This document shows positions 32,786 through 40,759 of a stretch of 64,000 nt of DNA, piece by piece. The notes beneath the pieces are model-generated. The model saw only the letters and a program-made list of their open reading frames with translations, did not search any database and was not told the DNA's origin. The DNA lies in assembly GCF_003123725.1 (NCBI RefSeq), contig NZ_QETA01000001.1, positions 744,001-808,000 on the forward strand, written 5' to 3'. How positions within the stretch are numbered: position 1 is the first letter of the stretch; every line of letters starts with the position of its first letter. The position numbers and the translations under genes were made by a program. Source of the DNA: Corticimicrobacter populi. Its GTDB lineage: Bacteria > Pseudomonadota > Gammaproteobacteria > Burkholderiales > Burkholderiaceae_B.

Positions 32786-33564
32786 TCCCACACCTGGTCT
32801 TCGATCTCGAGACGATTCCGGATGCAGACGGCTTGCGTCGTCTGCACGACGCCCAGGGGCTGGATGATGCCGCAGTGGTTGAGCAGGCACTGGCTGCGCG
32901 GCGCGAAGCGGTCGGCCATGACTTCATGCCACTGCACTTGCATCGCATCGTGGCCATTGGCTGTGTATTTCGCGATGACCGGGGCTTCCAGGTGCGTTGC
33001 CTGGGAGAACCCGGCGACAGTGAAGCCGCACTGATCTCGGCCTTCTTCAAGACAATCGAGCGCTATACCCCGCGCCTGATCAGCTGGAACGGATCGGGCT
33101 TCGATCTGCCGGTGCTGCATTATCGAAGCCTGATTCACGGTATCGCCGCACCGCGTTACTGGGATATGGGTGAGGATGATCGCGACTTTCGCTACAACAA
33201 CTACATCAGTCGCTACCATACCCGCCACGTCGATCTGATGGACGTGCTGGCCAAGTACAACGGCCGGGCCAACGCGCCGCTGGATGAGCTAGCCAAGTTG
33301 TGCGGTTTTCCCGGCAAGCTGGGTGTCGATGGCAGTCAGGTCTGGCCTATGTGGCAGCAAGGTGCCATCGATGATATCCGCGCCTATTGCGAAACCGATG
33401 TCGCCAATACCTGGCTGGTCTATACACGCTTTCGCCTGTTGCGAGGCGAGATCGACCAAACTGGTTATGAGCAGGAACTGGCCGTGGTCAAAGAAGCGCT
33501 GGCGGCCTTGCCTGGTTCGCATTGGCAGGAATATTTGGCGGCCTGGGCGGAGTCGGTGCGCTAA
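32782..33564 (+). CDS. Predicted 3'-5' exonuclease (PolB exonuclease-like, DEDD)
   Basis: A 260-residue protein related to the proofreading domain of family B polymerases. DEDD acidic residues are visible in FDLETIPD, in NGSGFDLPVLHYR and in YCETDVANTWLVYTR. There is no polymerase domain. Substrate unknown; members are described as predicted DNA or RNA exonucleases. ATG 32782 overlaps the nlpD stop by 4 nt, which makes it the fourth gene of the surE operon, in the position where rpoS stands in several other proteobacteria. Confidence 0.88.
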   Translation: MIPHLVFDLETIPDADGLRRLHDAQGLDDAAVVEQALAARREAVGHDFMPLHLHRIVAIGCVFRDDRGFQVRCLGEPGDSEAALISAFFKTIERYTPRLISWNGSGFDLPVLHYRSLIHGIAAPRYWDMGEDDRDFRYNNYISRYHTRHVDLMDVLAKYNGRANAPLDELAKLCGFPGKLGVDGSQVWPMWQQGAIDDIRAYCETDVANTWLVYTRFRLLRGEIDQTGYEQELAVVKEALAALPGSHWQEYLAAWAESVR

Positions 33565-33695
33565 GTCGATTTTGCATCTGCATTAAGCCGGTAGCTTGTT
33601 CGATCGCTCTGGAAGGATGACTGTGGCCTGGCCTGTAGAGTCACAGAGCGCTGGACTAGGAAAAAAATCCGCGCCTGCCTGAAGCTCTGCACTGC
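33565..33695. other. Convergent gap between the exonuclease gene and spoT
   Basis: 131 bp. It holds an imperfect hairpin (33605-33650; CGCTCTG with CAGAGCG, and inner TGACT with AGTCA, with a 6-nt bulge) and, read on the minus strand, a run of seven T after spoT (33661-33667). It may terminate one or both transcripts. Confidence 0.4.
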
Positions 33696-36005
33696 TCAAC
33701 CCTTGACGCGGATGATCTTCTGCACCTGCGGCACGTGCCGGATGGAGCGGATGACGCGAGCCAGATGTTGCCGGCTGTCCACCTGTACGGTCAGATTGAC
33801 CGATACCGTGGCGCTAACATCATCCTGCATGGCGACATGCACGATATTGGAGTCGGCTGCCGTGACTTCGGCAGCGATACGGCCCAGTACGCCGCGCTCA
33901 TTGATGATGACAATCTCGAGGCGAGTGGAGAGGTGGCGAGCGGTGTGCTCATCCCAGGCCACATTAATCCAGCGCTCGGGTTCGCGAGCCTGCTGGCGCA
34001 AGGCATTGGGGCAGTCGGCAGTATGCACGACCAGTCCGTGACCGACGCGGATGCCGGCGATGATCTGGTCGCCTGGCAGAGGGCCGCAACAGGGAGCCAG
34101 TTGTACGGCCTGGCCTTCATTGCCCTGTATGAGTACGGGTGCGTTGCGTGCTGAGGTGAGATCGTCGTCAGCGGCGGCGGTGGTGGCCAGCAGTGGATGC
34201 TCGGGGGCAAAGCGTCGCGCTACCACGGCGGCCAGACGCTTGCCCAGGCCGATGTCGGCCATGATCTCGTCGCGGTCGGCTGCGCCGCTGCTGCGCACCA
34301 GCTTGTCCCAGGCGGGATCGTCGCCTGCGGGGATTTCGATGTGCAGTGCCTGCAGTGCCTGCTGCAGCATGCGCTCGCCAAAGGCGACCGATTCGGCATA
34401 CTTGACCGTGCGCAGGTAGTGACGGATCTCCGAGCGGGCACGCCCGGTCCGTACATAATTGAGCCACTGCGCATTGGGCCGCGAAGTCGAGGCCGTGATG
34501 ATCTCGATGCGATCGCCGCTGTGCAGCTCGGTGCGCAGTGGTACGAATTCGTCGTTGACCTTGGCGGCAACGGTCTGGTTGCCGATGTCGGTATGGATGG
34601 TATAGGCGAAGTCGACCGGCGTGGCACCACGTGGCAGCGAGATGATTTTGCCCTTGGGCGTGAAGACGTAGACCGAGTCAGGGAACAGATCGACCTTGAC
34701 GTGTTCAAGGAATTCGCCCGAGTCGCCGGTCTGGCTCTGGATGTCGAGCAGCGATTGCAGCCACTGGTGGGTACGCTTCTGCAATTGGCTGAGCGTGACA
34801 CCTTCTTCCTTGTAGAGCCAGTGCGCGGCGACGCCTTCTTCGGCGATCTGATGCATGTCGCGCGTACGGAACTGGAACTCGATGGGTGTCCCGTAGGGGC
34901 CGACCAGCGTGGTGTGCAGGGACTGGTAGCCATTCAGCTTGGGAATGGCGATGTAATCCTTGAATTTGCCGGGTACCGGGCGATAGAGCTGATGCAGCGT
35001 ACCCAGCGCCAGATAGCATTCTGGCAGGGTGTGTACGATGATGCGAAAACCGTAGACATCCAGCACTTCGGAAAAGCTTTTTTTCTGCTCTTCCATTTTG
35101 CTGTAGATGCCGTAGAGGGTTTTTTCACGGCCACTGACTTCGGCTTCGATGCCGGCAGCAGGCAGTGCGGCACGCACCGTATCGGTAATCTTGTTGATGA
35201 CATCGCGGCGATTGCCGCGCGCGGCCAGGACGGCTTTCTGGATGACCCGCTGACGGTTTGGATGGATCGCTGCGAAACAGCGATCCTGCAGTTCGCGAAA
35301 GAGGGCATTCAGCCCCAGCCGATCGGCGATGGGCGAGTAGATGTCGAGGGTTTCGCGGGCAACGCGCTTGCGTTTGTCGGGCGGCACGGCATCGAGCGTG
35401 CGCATATTGTGCAGGCGATCGGCCAGCTTGACCAGAATGACACGGACATCGCGCGCCATCGCCAGCAGCATCTTGCGGAAGCTTTCTGCCTGTTGCTGCG
35501 CCTTGCTGGCGAAGTCCAGCCGATCAAGCTTGGACAGTCCGTCGACCAGTTCGGCAACGTCAGCCCCGAAGCGTTCGGTGAGTTCCTGCTTGGAGACGCC
35601 CTGGTCCTCCATCACATCGTGCAGCAGTGCGGCCATCAGGGCTTGTGCATCGAGTTTCCAGCCGGCGCAGATGGCCGTGACGGCGATGGGATGGGTAATG
35701 TAGGGCTCGCCGCTGGTGCGGAACTGGCCCAGATGGGCCTGGTCTGCGAAGCGGTAGGCTTCGCGGACCTGCTCGACCTCTTTTTTGTCGAGATAGGTCG
35801 CCAGCAACTCGGCCAGTGGTGCAAACGAAACAATGGTGGCGACATTCGGTGGCGTTGCGGCCTGGCTGGCAGGCTGAGGCAGGGCGGCCGTGCCCGCTGC
35901 CCCCTTTTTGCCACTGACATTCGGCGTTCTGCGACCCAGCCGGGAGCCGGCCTTGATCGCTGCGATCAATCCGGAAGAAGCGTGCCTGAGTCCACTGAAT
36001 GCCAT
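33696..36005 (-). CDS. spoT: Bifunctional (p)ppGpp synthetase/hydrolase SpoT
   Basis: Makes and degrades the alarmone (p)ppGpp. The 769 residues hold an HD hydrolase domain (HD at 129-130 in LLHDVMED; RLHNMRTL), a synthetase domain (GREKTLYGIYSKM near 291-303; YGFRIIV; NGYQSLHT), a TGS domain near 435-495, and C-terminal ACT/RRM region. Both catalytic centres look intact, so it should be bifunctional. An N-terminal extension of about 55 residues precedes the conserved part. It ends the operon gmk-rpoZ-spoT, 19 nt after rpoZ. Confidence 0.96.
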   Translation of the reverse strand: MAFSGLRHASSGLIAAIKAGSRLGRRTPNVSGKKGAAGTAALPQPASQAATPPNVATIVSFAPLAELLATYLDKKEVEQVREAYRFADQAHLGQFRTSGEPYITHPIAVTAICAGWKLDAQALMAALLHDVMEDQGVSKQELTERFGADVAELVDGLSKLDRLDFASKAQQQAESFRKMLLAMARDVRVILVKLADRLHNMRTLDAVPPDKRKRVARETLDIYSPIADRLGLNALFRELQDRCFAAIHPNRQRVIQKAVLAARGNRRDVINKITDTVRAALPAAGIEAEVSGREKTLYGIYSKMEEQKKSFSEVLDVYGFRIIVHTLPECYLALGTLHQLYRPVPGKFKDYIAIPKLNGYQSLHTTLVGPYGTPIEFQFRTRDMHQIAEEGVAAHWLYKEEGVTLSQLQKRTHQWLQSLLDIQSQTGDSGEFLEHVKVDLFPDSVYVFTPKGKIISLPRGATPVDFAYTIHTDIGNQTVAAKVNDEFVPLRTELHSGDRIEIITASTSRPNAQWLNYVRTGRARSEIRHYLRTVKYAESVAFGERMLQQALQALHIEIPAGDDPAWDKLVRSSGAADRDEIMADIGLGKRLAAVVARRFAPEHPLLATTAAADDDLTSARNAPVLIQGNEGQAVQLAPCCGPLPGDQIIAGIRVGHGLVVHTADCPNALRQQAREPERWINVAWDEHTARHLSTRLEIVIINERGVLGRIAAEVTAADSNIVHVAMQDDVSATVSVNLTVQVDSRQHLARVIRSIRHVPQVQKIIRVKG

Positions 36006-36024
36006 GATGCCACCTGCGCCGGGA

Positions 36025-36228
36025 TCAGGTCGGAACCTTGCGCAGCATTTCGACGCCGGTCACTCCCTCGGCGATTTCGCGCAGGGCAGCTACGGTGGGC
36101 TTGTCGCGGGTTTCGATGCGCGGAGCATGGCCCTGGGCCAGCTGGCGTGCGCGATAGGTCGCAGCCAGCGTCAGCTTGAAGCGGTTGGGGATCTGGTTCA
36201 GGCAGTCTTCGACGGTGATTCGGGCCAT
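36025..36228 (-). CDS. rpoZ: RNA polymerase omega subunit
   Basis: Small RNA polymerase subunit that helps beta-prime folding and forms part of a ppGpp site. The 67-residue protein [17 protein letters not shown] begins as in other beta-proteobacteria and has the conserved AATYRARQL. The open frame extends upstream to 36351 but ATG 36228 is clearly the start. It sits between gmk and spoT, the classic arrangement. Confidence 0.95.
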   Translation of the reverse strand: MARITVEDCLNQIPNRFKLTLAATYRARQLAQGHAPRIETRDKPTVAALREIAEGVTGVEMLRKVPT

Positions 36229-36280
36229 GGCATTGTCCTGTGTGAAATGGGTTCGTGAAGCAGATTTTGCGTGTGCCGGA

Positions 36281-36913
36281 TCAGTTGCCGCTGTCCTGGC
36301 TGATGCCAAGTGCAGCGAAAAGCGCAGCATGCCGCAGGGCTTGCGCAGCAAAGCGCAGACGTGCGGCAGAGATGATTCTTTTCAGTTCTGAAAGGGCAAC
36401 GCTAAATTCTTGATTAATAATAACATATTCGAATTCTGGCGCGTGTGCGATTTCACCGCCTGCGGCCAGCATGCGGCGGGCAATGACCTGCTCGCTGTCC
36501 TGGCCGCGCTGGCGCAGGCGTTCCTCGAGCGCATCGATCGAGGGCGGCAGGATAAAGATGCCCTGCGCCCCCGGGAAGTGTTTCTTGACCTGACGGGCTC
36601 CCTGCCAGTCGATCTCAAGCAGCACATCCTGGCCCTGGGCCAGGGCTCGGTCCATGATGTCGCGGGGGGTGCCATAGAAGTTGCCATGCACTTCGGCCCA
36701 TTCGAGCAACTGGCCGTTGTCGCGCATCTGCTTGAAGGTATCTACGCTCAGAAAGCGGTAGTGACGGCCGTCTGTTTCGCCGGGGCGCGGTGCGCGTGTG
36801 GTACAGGATACCGAGAGCAGAATGTCGCGGTCGGATTCCAGCAGTGCGTTGACCAGGCTGGATTTGCCGGCACCGCTCGGTGCCACGACCATGAAGATGT
36901 TTCCGGCTGACAT
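36281..36913 (-). CDS. gmk: Guanylate kinase
   Basis: Phosphorylates GMP to GDP with ATP. The 210 residues contain the P-loop [21 protein letters not shown], the HYRFLS segment and the GMP-binding [16 protein letters not shown] 36913 (MSAGNIFMV) is preferred to the longer frame from 36952. It is first in gmk-rpoZ-spoT, linking guanine nucleotide supply, RNA polymerase and alarmone metabolism. Confidence 0.95.
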   Translation of the reverse strand: MSAGNIFMVVAPSGAGKSSLVNALLESDRDILLSVSCTTRAPRPGETDGRHYRFLSVDTFKQMRDNGQLLEWAEVHGNFYGTPRDIMDRALAQGQDVLLEIDWQGARQVKKHFPGAQGIFILPPSIDALEERLRQRGQDSEQVIARRMLAAGGEIAHAPEFEYVIINQEFSVALSELKRIISAARLRFAAQALRHAALFAALGISQDSGN

Positions 36914-36981
36914 GAGGTACTGCGTTCCTGCGCAAAAATATAAGGATAACAAGAAATGTCAGCGCCCGGCGGACGCACCGC

Positions 36982-37674
36982 TTATTTTTTGCCCGGGACG
37001 GAGACACTCTGGCGTGGCCGGATCATGGCGCGAAACAGCCACAGCCCGAACAGGATGGACATGACCGTGCCGGCGACCATCAGGACGTTCTGGCTGCCTC
37101 CTGCGGCGGCCACGCCGCGCGCGGCCAGCCAGCCGGGCAGCAGCATCAGCGGCACCCAGGCGATTGCCGACAGGACATTGGCCAACTGGAAAGGCAGGTG
37201 GCGCATGCCCATGACTCCCGCGACCAGCGGGATGGTGGAGCGGATCGGGCCCAGGAAGCGGCCCAGCAGAATCGCCAGGAAACCATAGCGGGAGAAAAAC
37301 AGCCGCGCCCGCGCCACGCCCGTACGCTGCTTGTTGAGCGGCCATCGACGCTGGATGCCGGGGCCGATCCAGCGTCCCAGGAAATATGAAATGGCATCGC
37401 CTGCCACGGCTCCGGCTATGCCCCAGGCCAGAATGGGGCCGGCCTGCAGCTCGCCGCTGCCGACCAGGCCGCCGGCAAGCAGCAGCAAGGCTGTGGCTGG
37501 AATGAACAGGCCGACGACGATGAGCGATTCGCCCAGGGCGATGAGGCCGAGTATGGGGCCGGCCCAGGCGCTGTTCTGTTCGATGAATTGGCTGATCAGG
37601 TCGATATAGGCGTCGATGCCGGTCTCCTCGGTGGAATTTTTTGCCGCCGGACCGCTTCCAAGGCAAAAGCGCAT
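36982..37674 (-). CDS. DedA family (VTT domain) membrane protein
   Basis: Inner-membrane protein of the DedA family, implicated in membrane lipid flipping and envelope homeostasis. Several hydrophobic segments are seen, with the family motifs GDAISYFLGRWIG and FFSRYGFLAILLGRFLGPIR. The start is uncertain. ATG 37674 is the nearest standard codon but has no usable Shine-Dalgarno and adds 19 residues not expected of the family. An ATC at 37617, at the point where relatives begin, has GAGGAG exactly 6 nt upstream and may be the true start (211 residues). Confidence 0.85.
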   Translation of the reverse strand: MRFCLGSGPAAKNSTEETGIDAYIDLISQFIEQNSAWAGPILGLIALGESLIVVGLFIPATALLLLAGGLVGSGELQAGPILAWGIAGAVAGDAISYFLGRWIGPGIQRRWPLNKQRTGVARARLFFSRYGFLAILLGRFLGPIRSTIPLVAGVMGMRHLPFQLANVLSAIAWVPLMLLPGWLAARGVAAAGGSQNVLMVAGTVMSILFGLWLFRAMIRPRQSVSVPGKK

Positions 37675-37806
37675 CCTTGGGGGCAGCAAGCCGCAGGTGC
37701 AGCGTGGAGGTATTTTTAGGGTGATGTACTTCAAAAATTGCAATCACTGCGCTTATCATGATAGCCCCCTGAACCAGGGGACGTGTGACCAAAAGCATGG
37801 AGAATT

Positions 37807-38871
37807 ATGGATTCGTTGACACAGGCCGTTCTGGGGGCAGGCATCCAGGGCGCATTGCTGGGCCGCCAGCAGGGTCGCAAGGCCTATCTGTACGGGGCAA
37901 TTCTGGCGACGCTGCCGGATCTGGATGTGCTGGTACGCTATGCCGATCCAGTATCCAGCATGACATATCACCGGGGCTTTTCGCATTCACTGCTGACGCT
38001 GACCCTGTTTTCCATGGTGTTGGCCTGGCTCTTGCGGCGCTGGCGACCGTCACCCCAGTATTCCGGCTGGCGATTGTGGCTGGCGATATGGCTGGCCCTC
38101 ATTACGCATCCGCTGCTGGATGCTTTCACCAGTTATGGCACCCAGCTATGGTGGCCCTGGACGCCTGTGCCAGCCAGTTGGTCCAGCATTTTCATCATTG
38201 ATCCTATCTTCACGCTGTCTTTGCTGGTGGCGACCCTGTGTGGCCTGCTGTTCGGTGCAAGGACATGGACCTCGTGGCTGAGTGCATGGGCGCTGGTGCT
38301 GAGCGGTGCCTACCTGTTGTTCACGCTGGCGGCCAAGATGATCGTCGACTCACGTGTGGAGGCAGCGCTGCGCCAGGAAGGCATTGCCAGCACGGCGATG
38401 TTTTCCTCGCCGACGCCGTTGAACAGTCTGCTGTGGCGCGTTGTCGTGAAAACGCCGGATGACCGGTACGTGGAGTTATTGACCGGCCTGTTCGATGGCA
38501 AGGTGTCCGAGCGCGGCAACGCGGCATTGGGGGCCGAGGCGGGACAAGCCATCCTGGCGGGATCGTTCTGGCATGACCGACTGGCGTGGTTCAGTGGCGG
38601 CTGGCTGCGTTATGACCGCATCGGCGATGCGCTGGTTGTGACCGATCTGCGCATGGGTACGCCTGGCAACTACAGTTTTCGCTTCAAGATGGCTGAATAT
38701 GATCCAGTCGAGGCGCAATGGAATGTCATCGTGCCGCAACGGTGGTCAGGATTGAACCTCGATGCGGGGCGAGTGCGTCATCTGCTGACACGGATCTGGA
38801 CGCCTTCACAGGAGATGCCGGTTCAGGACTGGCTTGATGGCATGGAGCCCAGTGGAGTACTGCAGCAATAA
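37807..38871 (+). CDS. YdjM-like membrane-bound metal-dependent hydrolase
   Basis: A 354-residue membrane protein of the YdjM family (PF04307). The N-terminus MDSLTQAVLGAGIQGALLG, LPDLDVL, HRGFSHSLL and HPLLDAFTSYG carry the conserved His/Asp residues thought to bind metal; four or five hydrophobic segments are followed by a soluble C-terminal domain of about 160 residues. Substrate unknown. ATG 37807 has GGAG upstream, and a small CCCCTG/CAGGGG hairpin lies in its leader at 37766-37780. It converges on coaBC. Confidence 0.85.
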   Translation: MDSLTQAVLGAGIQGALLGRQQGRKAYLYGAILATLPDLDVLVRYADPVSSMTYHRGFSHSLLTLTLFSMVLAWLLRRWRPSPQYSGWRLWLAIWLALITHPLLDAFTSYGTQLWWPWTPVPASWSSIFIIDPIFTLSLLVATLCGLLFGARTWTSWLSAWALVLSGAYLLFTLAAKMIVDSRVEAALRQEGIASTAMFSSPTPLNSLLWRVVVKTPDDRYVELLTGLFDGKVSERGNAALGAEAGQAILAGSFWHDRLAWFSGGWLRYDRIGDALVVTDLRMGTPGNYSFRFKMAEYDPVEAQWNVIVPQRWSGLNLDAGRVRHLLTRIWTPSQEMPVQDWLDGMEPSGVLQQ

Positions 38872-38882
38872 TCTGTGGATAT

Positions 38883-38911
38883 CCTGCCAGCGCAGAACTT
38901 GCGCTGGCAGG
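38883..38911. terminator. Perfect 12-bp hairpin between convergent genes
   Basis: CCTGCCAGCGCA (38883-38894) and its complement (38900-38911) with a 5-nt loop, 11 nt after the ydjM-like stop and 10 nt after the coaBC stop. No T tract is present on either strand, so it may act as a processing barrier or need Rho. Confidence 0.6.
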
Positions 38912-38920
38912 GATGTCTGC

Positions 38921-40153
38921 TCACGCTGCAGAAGACGGATGGGACGTGGCTGACGCGCTGTCGCCTGATTGCCAGCGACGCACAATCTCGGCAATCAGGC
39001 GGCGGGCAGCTTCTTGCTTGGGCAGCACGGGCAAAGCGGTATGGCCTGCGTCATCAAAAATGGTGTACGACGCTGCATCGGCATCCATGGTGCTTTGTGC
39101 ATCGTTGCCAATCAGAACCGGAACCTGTTTGCGACGGCGCTTGGCTTCTGCATGATCGCGCAATGCCTGGGTCTCGGCAGCGAAGCCGACGCACCATGGA
39201 CCTTGCTCAAGTGCCGCGACTTCAGCCAGGATATCGGGATTGGGCACGAATTCGAGTACCGGCGTGCCATCCTTGCCTTTCTTGAGCTTGTGTTCGCTGG
39301 GATTGGCGATATGCCAGTCGGCGACCGCCGCCACGGCGATGAACAGGTCGGCATCGCGAGTGCGGGCCATGACCGCCTCATGCATCTGCCGAGCCGTATC
39401 GACAGTGATGCGGGTCACGCCGTAAGGGGTCGGCAGGGCGGTGGGACCGGATACCATGGTCACGGTGGCTCCGGCCTCCCAGGCGGCTCGTGCCAGCGCG
39501 TAGCCCGTTTTGCCTGATGACCGATTGCTGAGGACACGTACCGGGTCAATCGGTTCTGCTGTGGGGCCGGCCGTCAGCAGTACATGCTTGCCCTGCAGGA
39601 TCTTGGGCTGGAAATGCGCTGATAGCTCGGCCATCAGGTCGGCAGGCTCCAGCATGCGGCCTTCGCCGGTCTCGCCACAGGCCTGGCTGCCGCTGGCCGG
39701 GCCCAGCAGGCGGATGCCGTCCTGTACCAGGATGGCAGCATTGCGCTGTGTGGCCGGATTGGCCCACATTTCACGATTCATGGCTGGTGCGACCAGCAAC
39801 GGACAATTGCGGGCCACGCAGAGCGTGGACAGCAGGTCATTGGCTTGCCCGGTGGCGAGCTTGGCCATGAAGTCGGTACTGGCTGGCGCGATCAGGATCA
39901 GGTCGGCAGCACGGCTCAGCTCGATATGCGCCATGTTGTTGGGGATGCGCGCATCCCAGGCATCGAGATAGACCGGGCGGCCCGACAGGGCCTGCATGGT
40001 GGTTGCTGTGATGAAGTGTGTGGCTGCCTCGGTCATGACGACGTCTACCGTGGCACCGGCCTTGACGAGCTGTCGAACCAGTTCTGCGCTCTTGTAGCAG
40101 GCAATGCCACCGGTCAGGCCGAGGATGATGTGTCTATCGGTCAGGTTGTGCAT
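38921..40153 (-). CDS. coaBC: Bifunctional CoaBC (phosphopantothenoylcysteine synthetase/decarboxylase)
   Basis: Two consecutive steps of coenzyme A synthesis: joining cysteine to 4'-phosphopantothenate, then decarboxylation. The 410-residue fusion has an N-terminal flavoprotein decarboxylase (GLTGGIACYKSAELVRQL; catalytic His in NNMAHIELSRAADL; PAMNREMW) and a C-terminal CTP-dependent synthetase (TAGPTAEPIDPVR, NRSSGKTGYALA, VAAVADW). ATG 40153 is used. It ends ribF-ileS-lspA-coaBC, 12 nt after lspA. Confidence 0.95.
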   Translation of the reverse strand: MHNLTDRHIILGLTGGIACYKSAELVRQLVKAGATVDVVMTEAATHFITATTMQALSGRPVYLDAWDARIPNNMAHIELSRAADLILIAPASTDFMAKLATGQANDLLSTLCVARNCPLLVAPAMNREMWANPATQRNAAILVQDGIRLLGPASGSQACGETGEGRMLEPADLMAELSAHFQPKILQGKHVLLTAGPTAEPIDPVRVLSNRSSGKTGYALARAAWEAGATVTMVSGPTALPTPYGVTRITVDTARQMHEAVMARTRDADLFIAVAAVADWHIANPSEHKLKKGKDGTPVLEFVPNPDILAEVAALEQGPWCVGFAAETQALRDHAEAKRRRKQVPVLIGNDAQSTMDADAASYTIFDDAGHTALPVLPKQEAARRLIAEIVRRWQSGDSASATSHPSSAA

Positions 40154-40165
40154 GGTGCTTCCCGA

Positions 40166-40741
40166 TCAGGGACGGCGGCGCAGTTTGAGCAGCTCGTCAA
40201 GGATCATGAGTATGGCACCCAGGGTCAGGGCGCTGTCGGCCAGGTTGAAGGCCGGAAAGTAGGCGTTGTTCCAGTAGAACAGCAGGAAATCGATGACATG
40301 GCCGTAGGACATGCGGTCTATCACGTTGCCGATGGCCCCCCCCAGGATCAGGCTCATGGCCAGTGCGAAGCGCGGCTCATCGCCATGGCGGCGCAGCAAC
40401 CACAGGATGAAGCCCGACGCACCCAGCCCCAGCAGTGTGAAGAACCAGCGCTGCCAGCCGCCAGCATCCGCAAGGAAGCTGAAGGCTGCTCCCGGGTTGT
40501 AGACCAGTGTGAAGTCGAAGAACGGCAAGACATTGAGGCGCTGCCCGTAGGTGAATTCCGCCTCGAACCAGAGTTTGGTGGCCTGGTCGATCAGGATGAC
40601 TACGGCTGCCAGCAACAGCCAGCGCCAGAAAGGTCGCCGGCGTCCGGTCAGGGATGCGGCAGTGGCTGCATCCGTCTTGGGTGAGGAGGCCGGGGCTGGC
40701 CTGTCGGCTGCACCCGGCTGGGCTGGCGTGGCGTCTTTCAT
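40166..40741 (-). CDS. lspA: Lipoprotein signal peptidase LspA
   Basis: Inner-membrane aspartyl protease that removes signal peptides from diacylated prolipoproteins. The 191 residues have four membrane segments, with catalytic aspartates in GNVIDRMSYGHVIDF and FNLADSALTLGA, plus the DQATKLW start motif. An Ala/Pro-rich N-terminal extension of about 35 residues precedes the first segment. It is 18 nt after ileS, a conserved order. Confidence 0.95.
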   Translation of the reverse strand: MKDATPAQPGAADRPAPASSPKTDAATAASLTGRRRPFWRWLLLAAVVILIDQATKLWFEAEFTYGQRLNVLPFFDFTLVYNPGAAFSFLADAGGWQRWFFTLLGLGASGFILWLLRRHGDEPRFALAMSLILGGAIGNVIDRMSYGHVIDFLLFYWNNAYFPAFNLADSALTLGAILMILDELLKLRRRP

Positions 40742-40759
40742 GGCGTCATGCTGTAGGGT

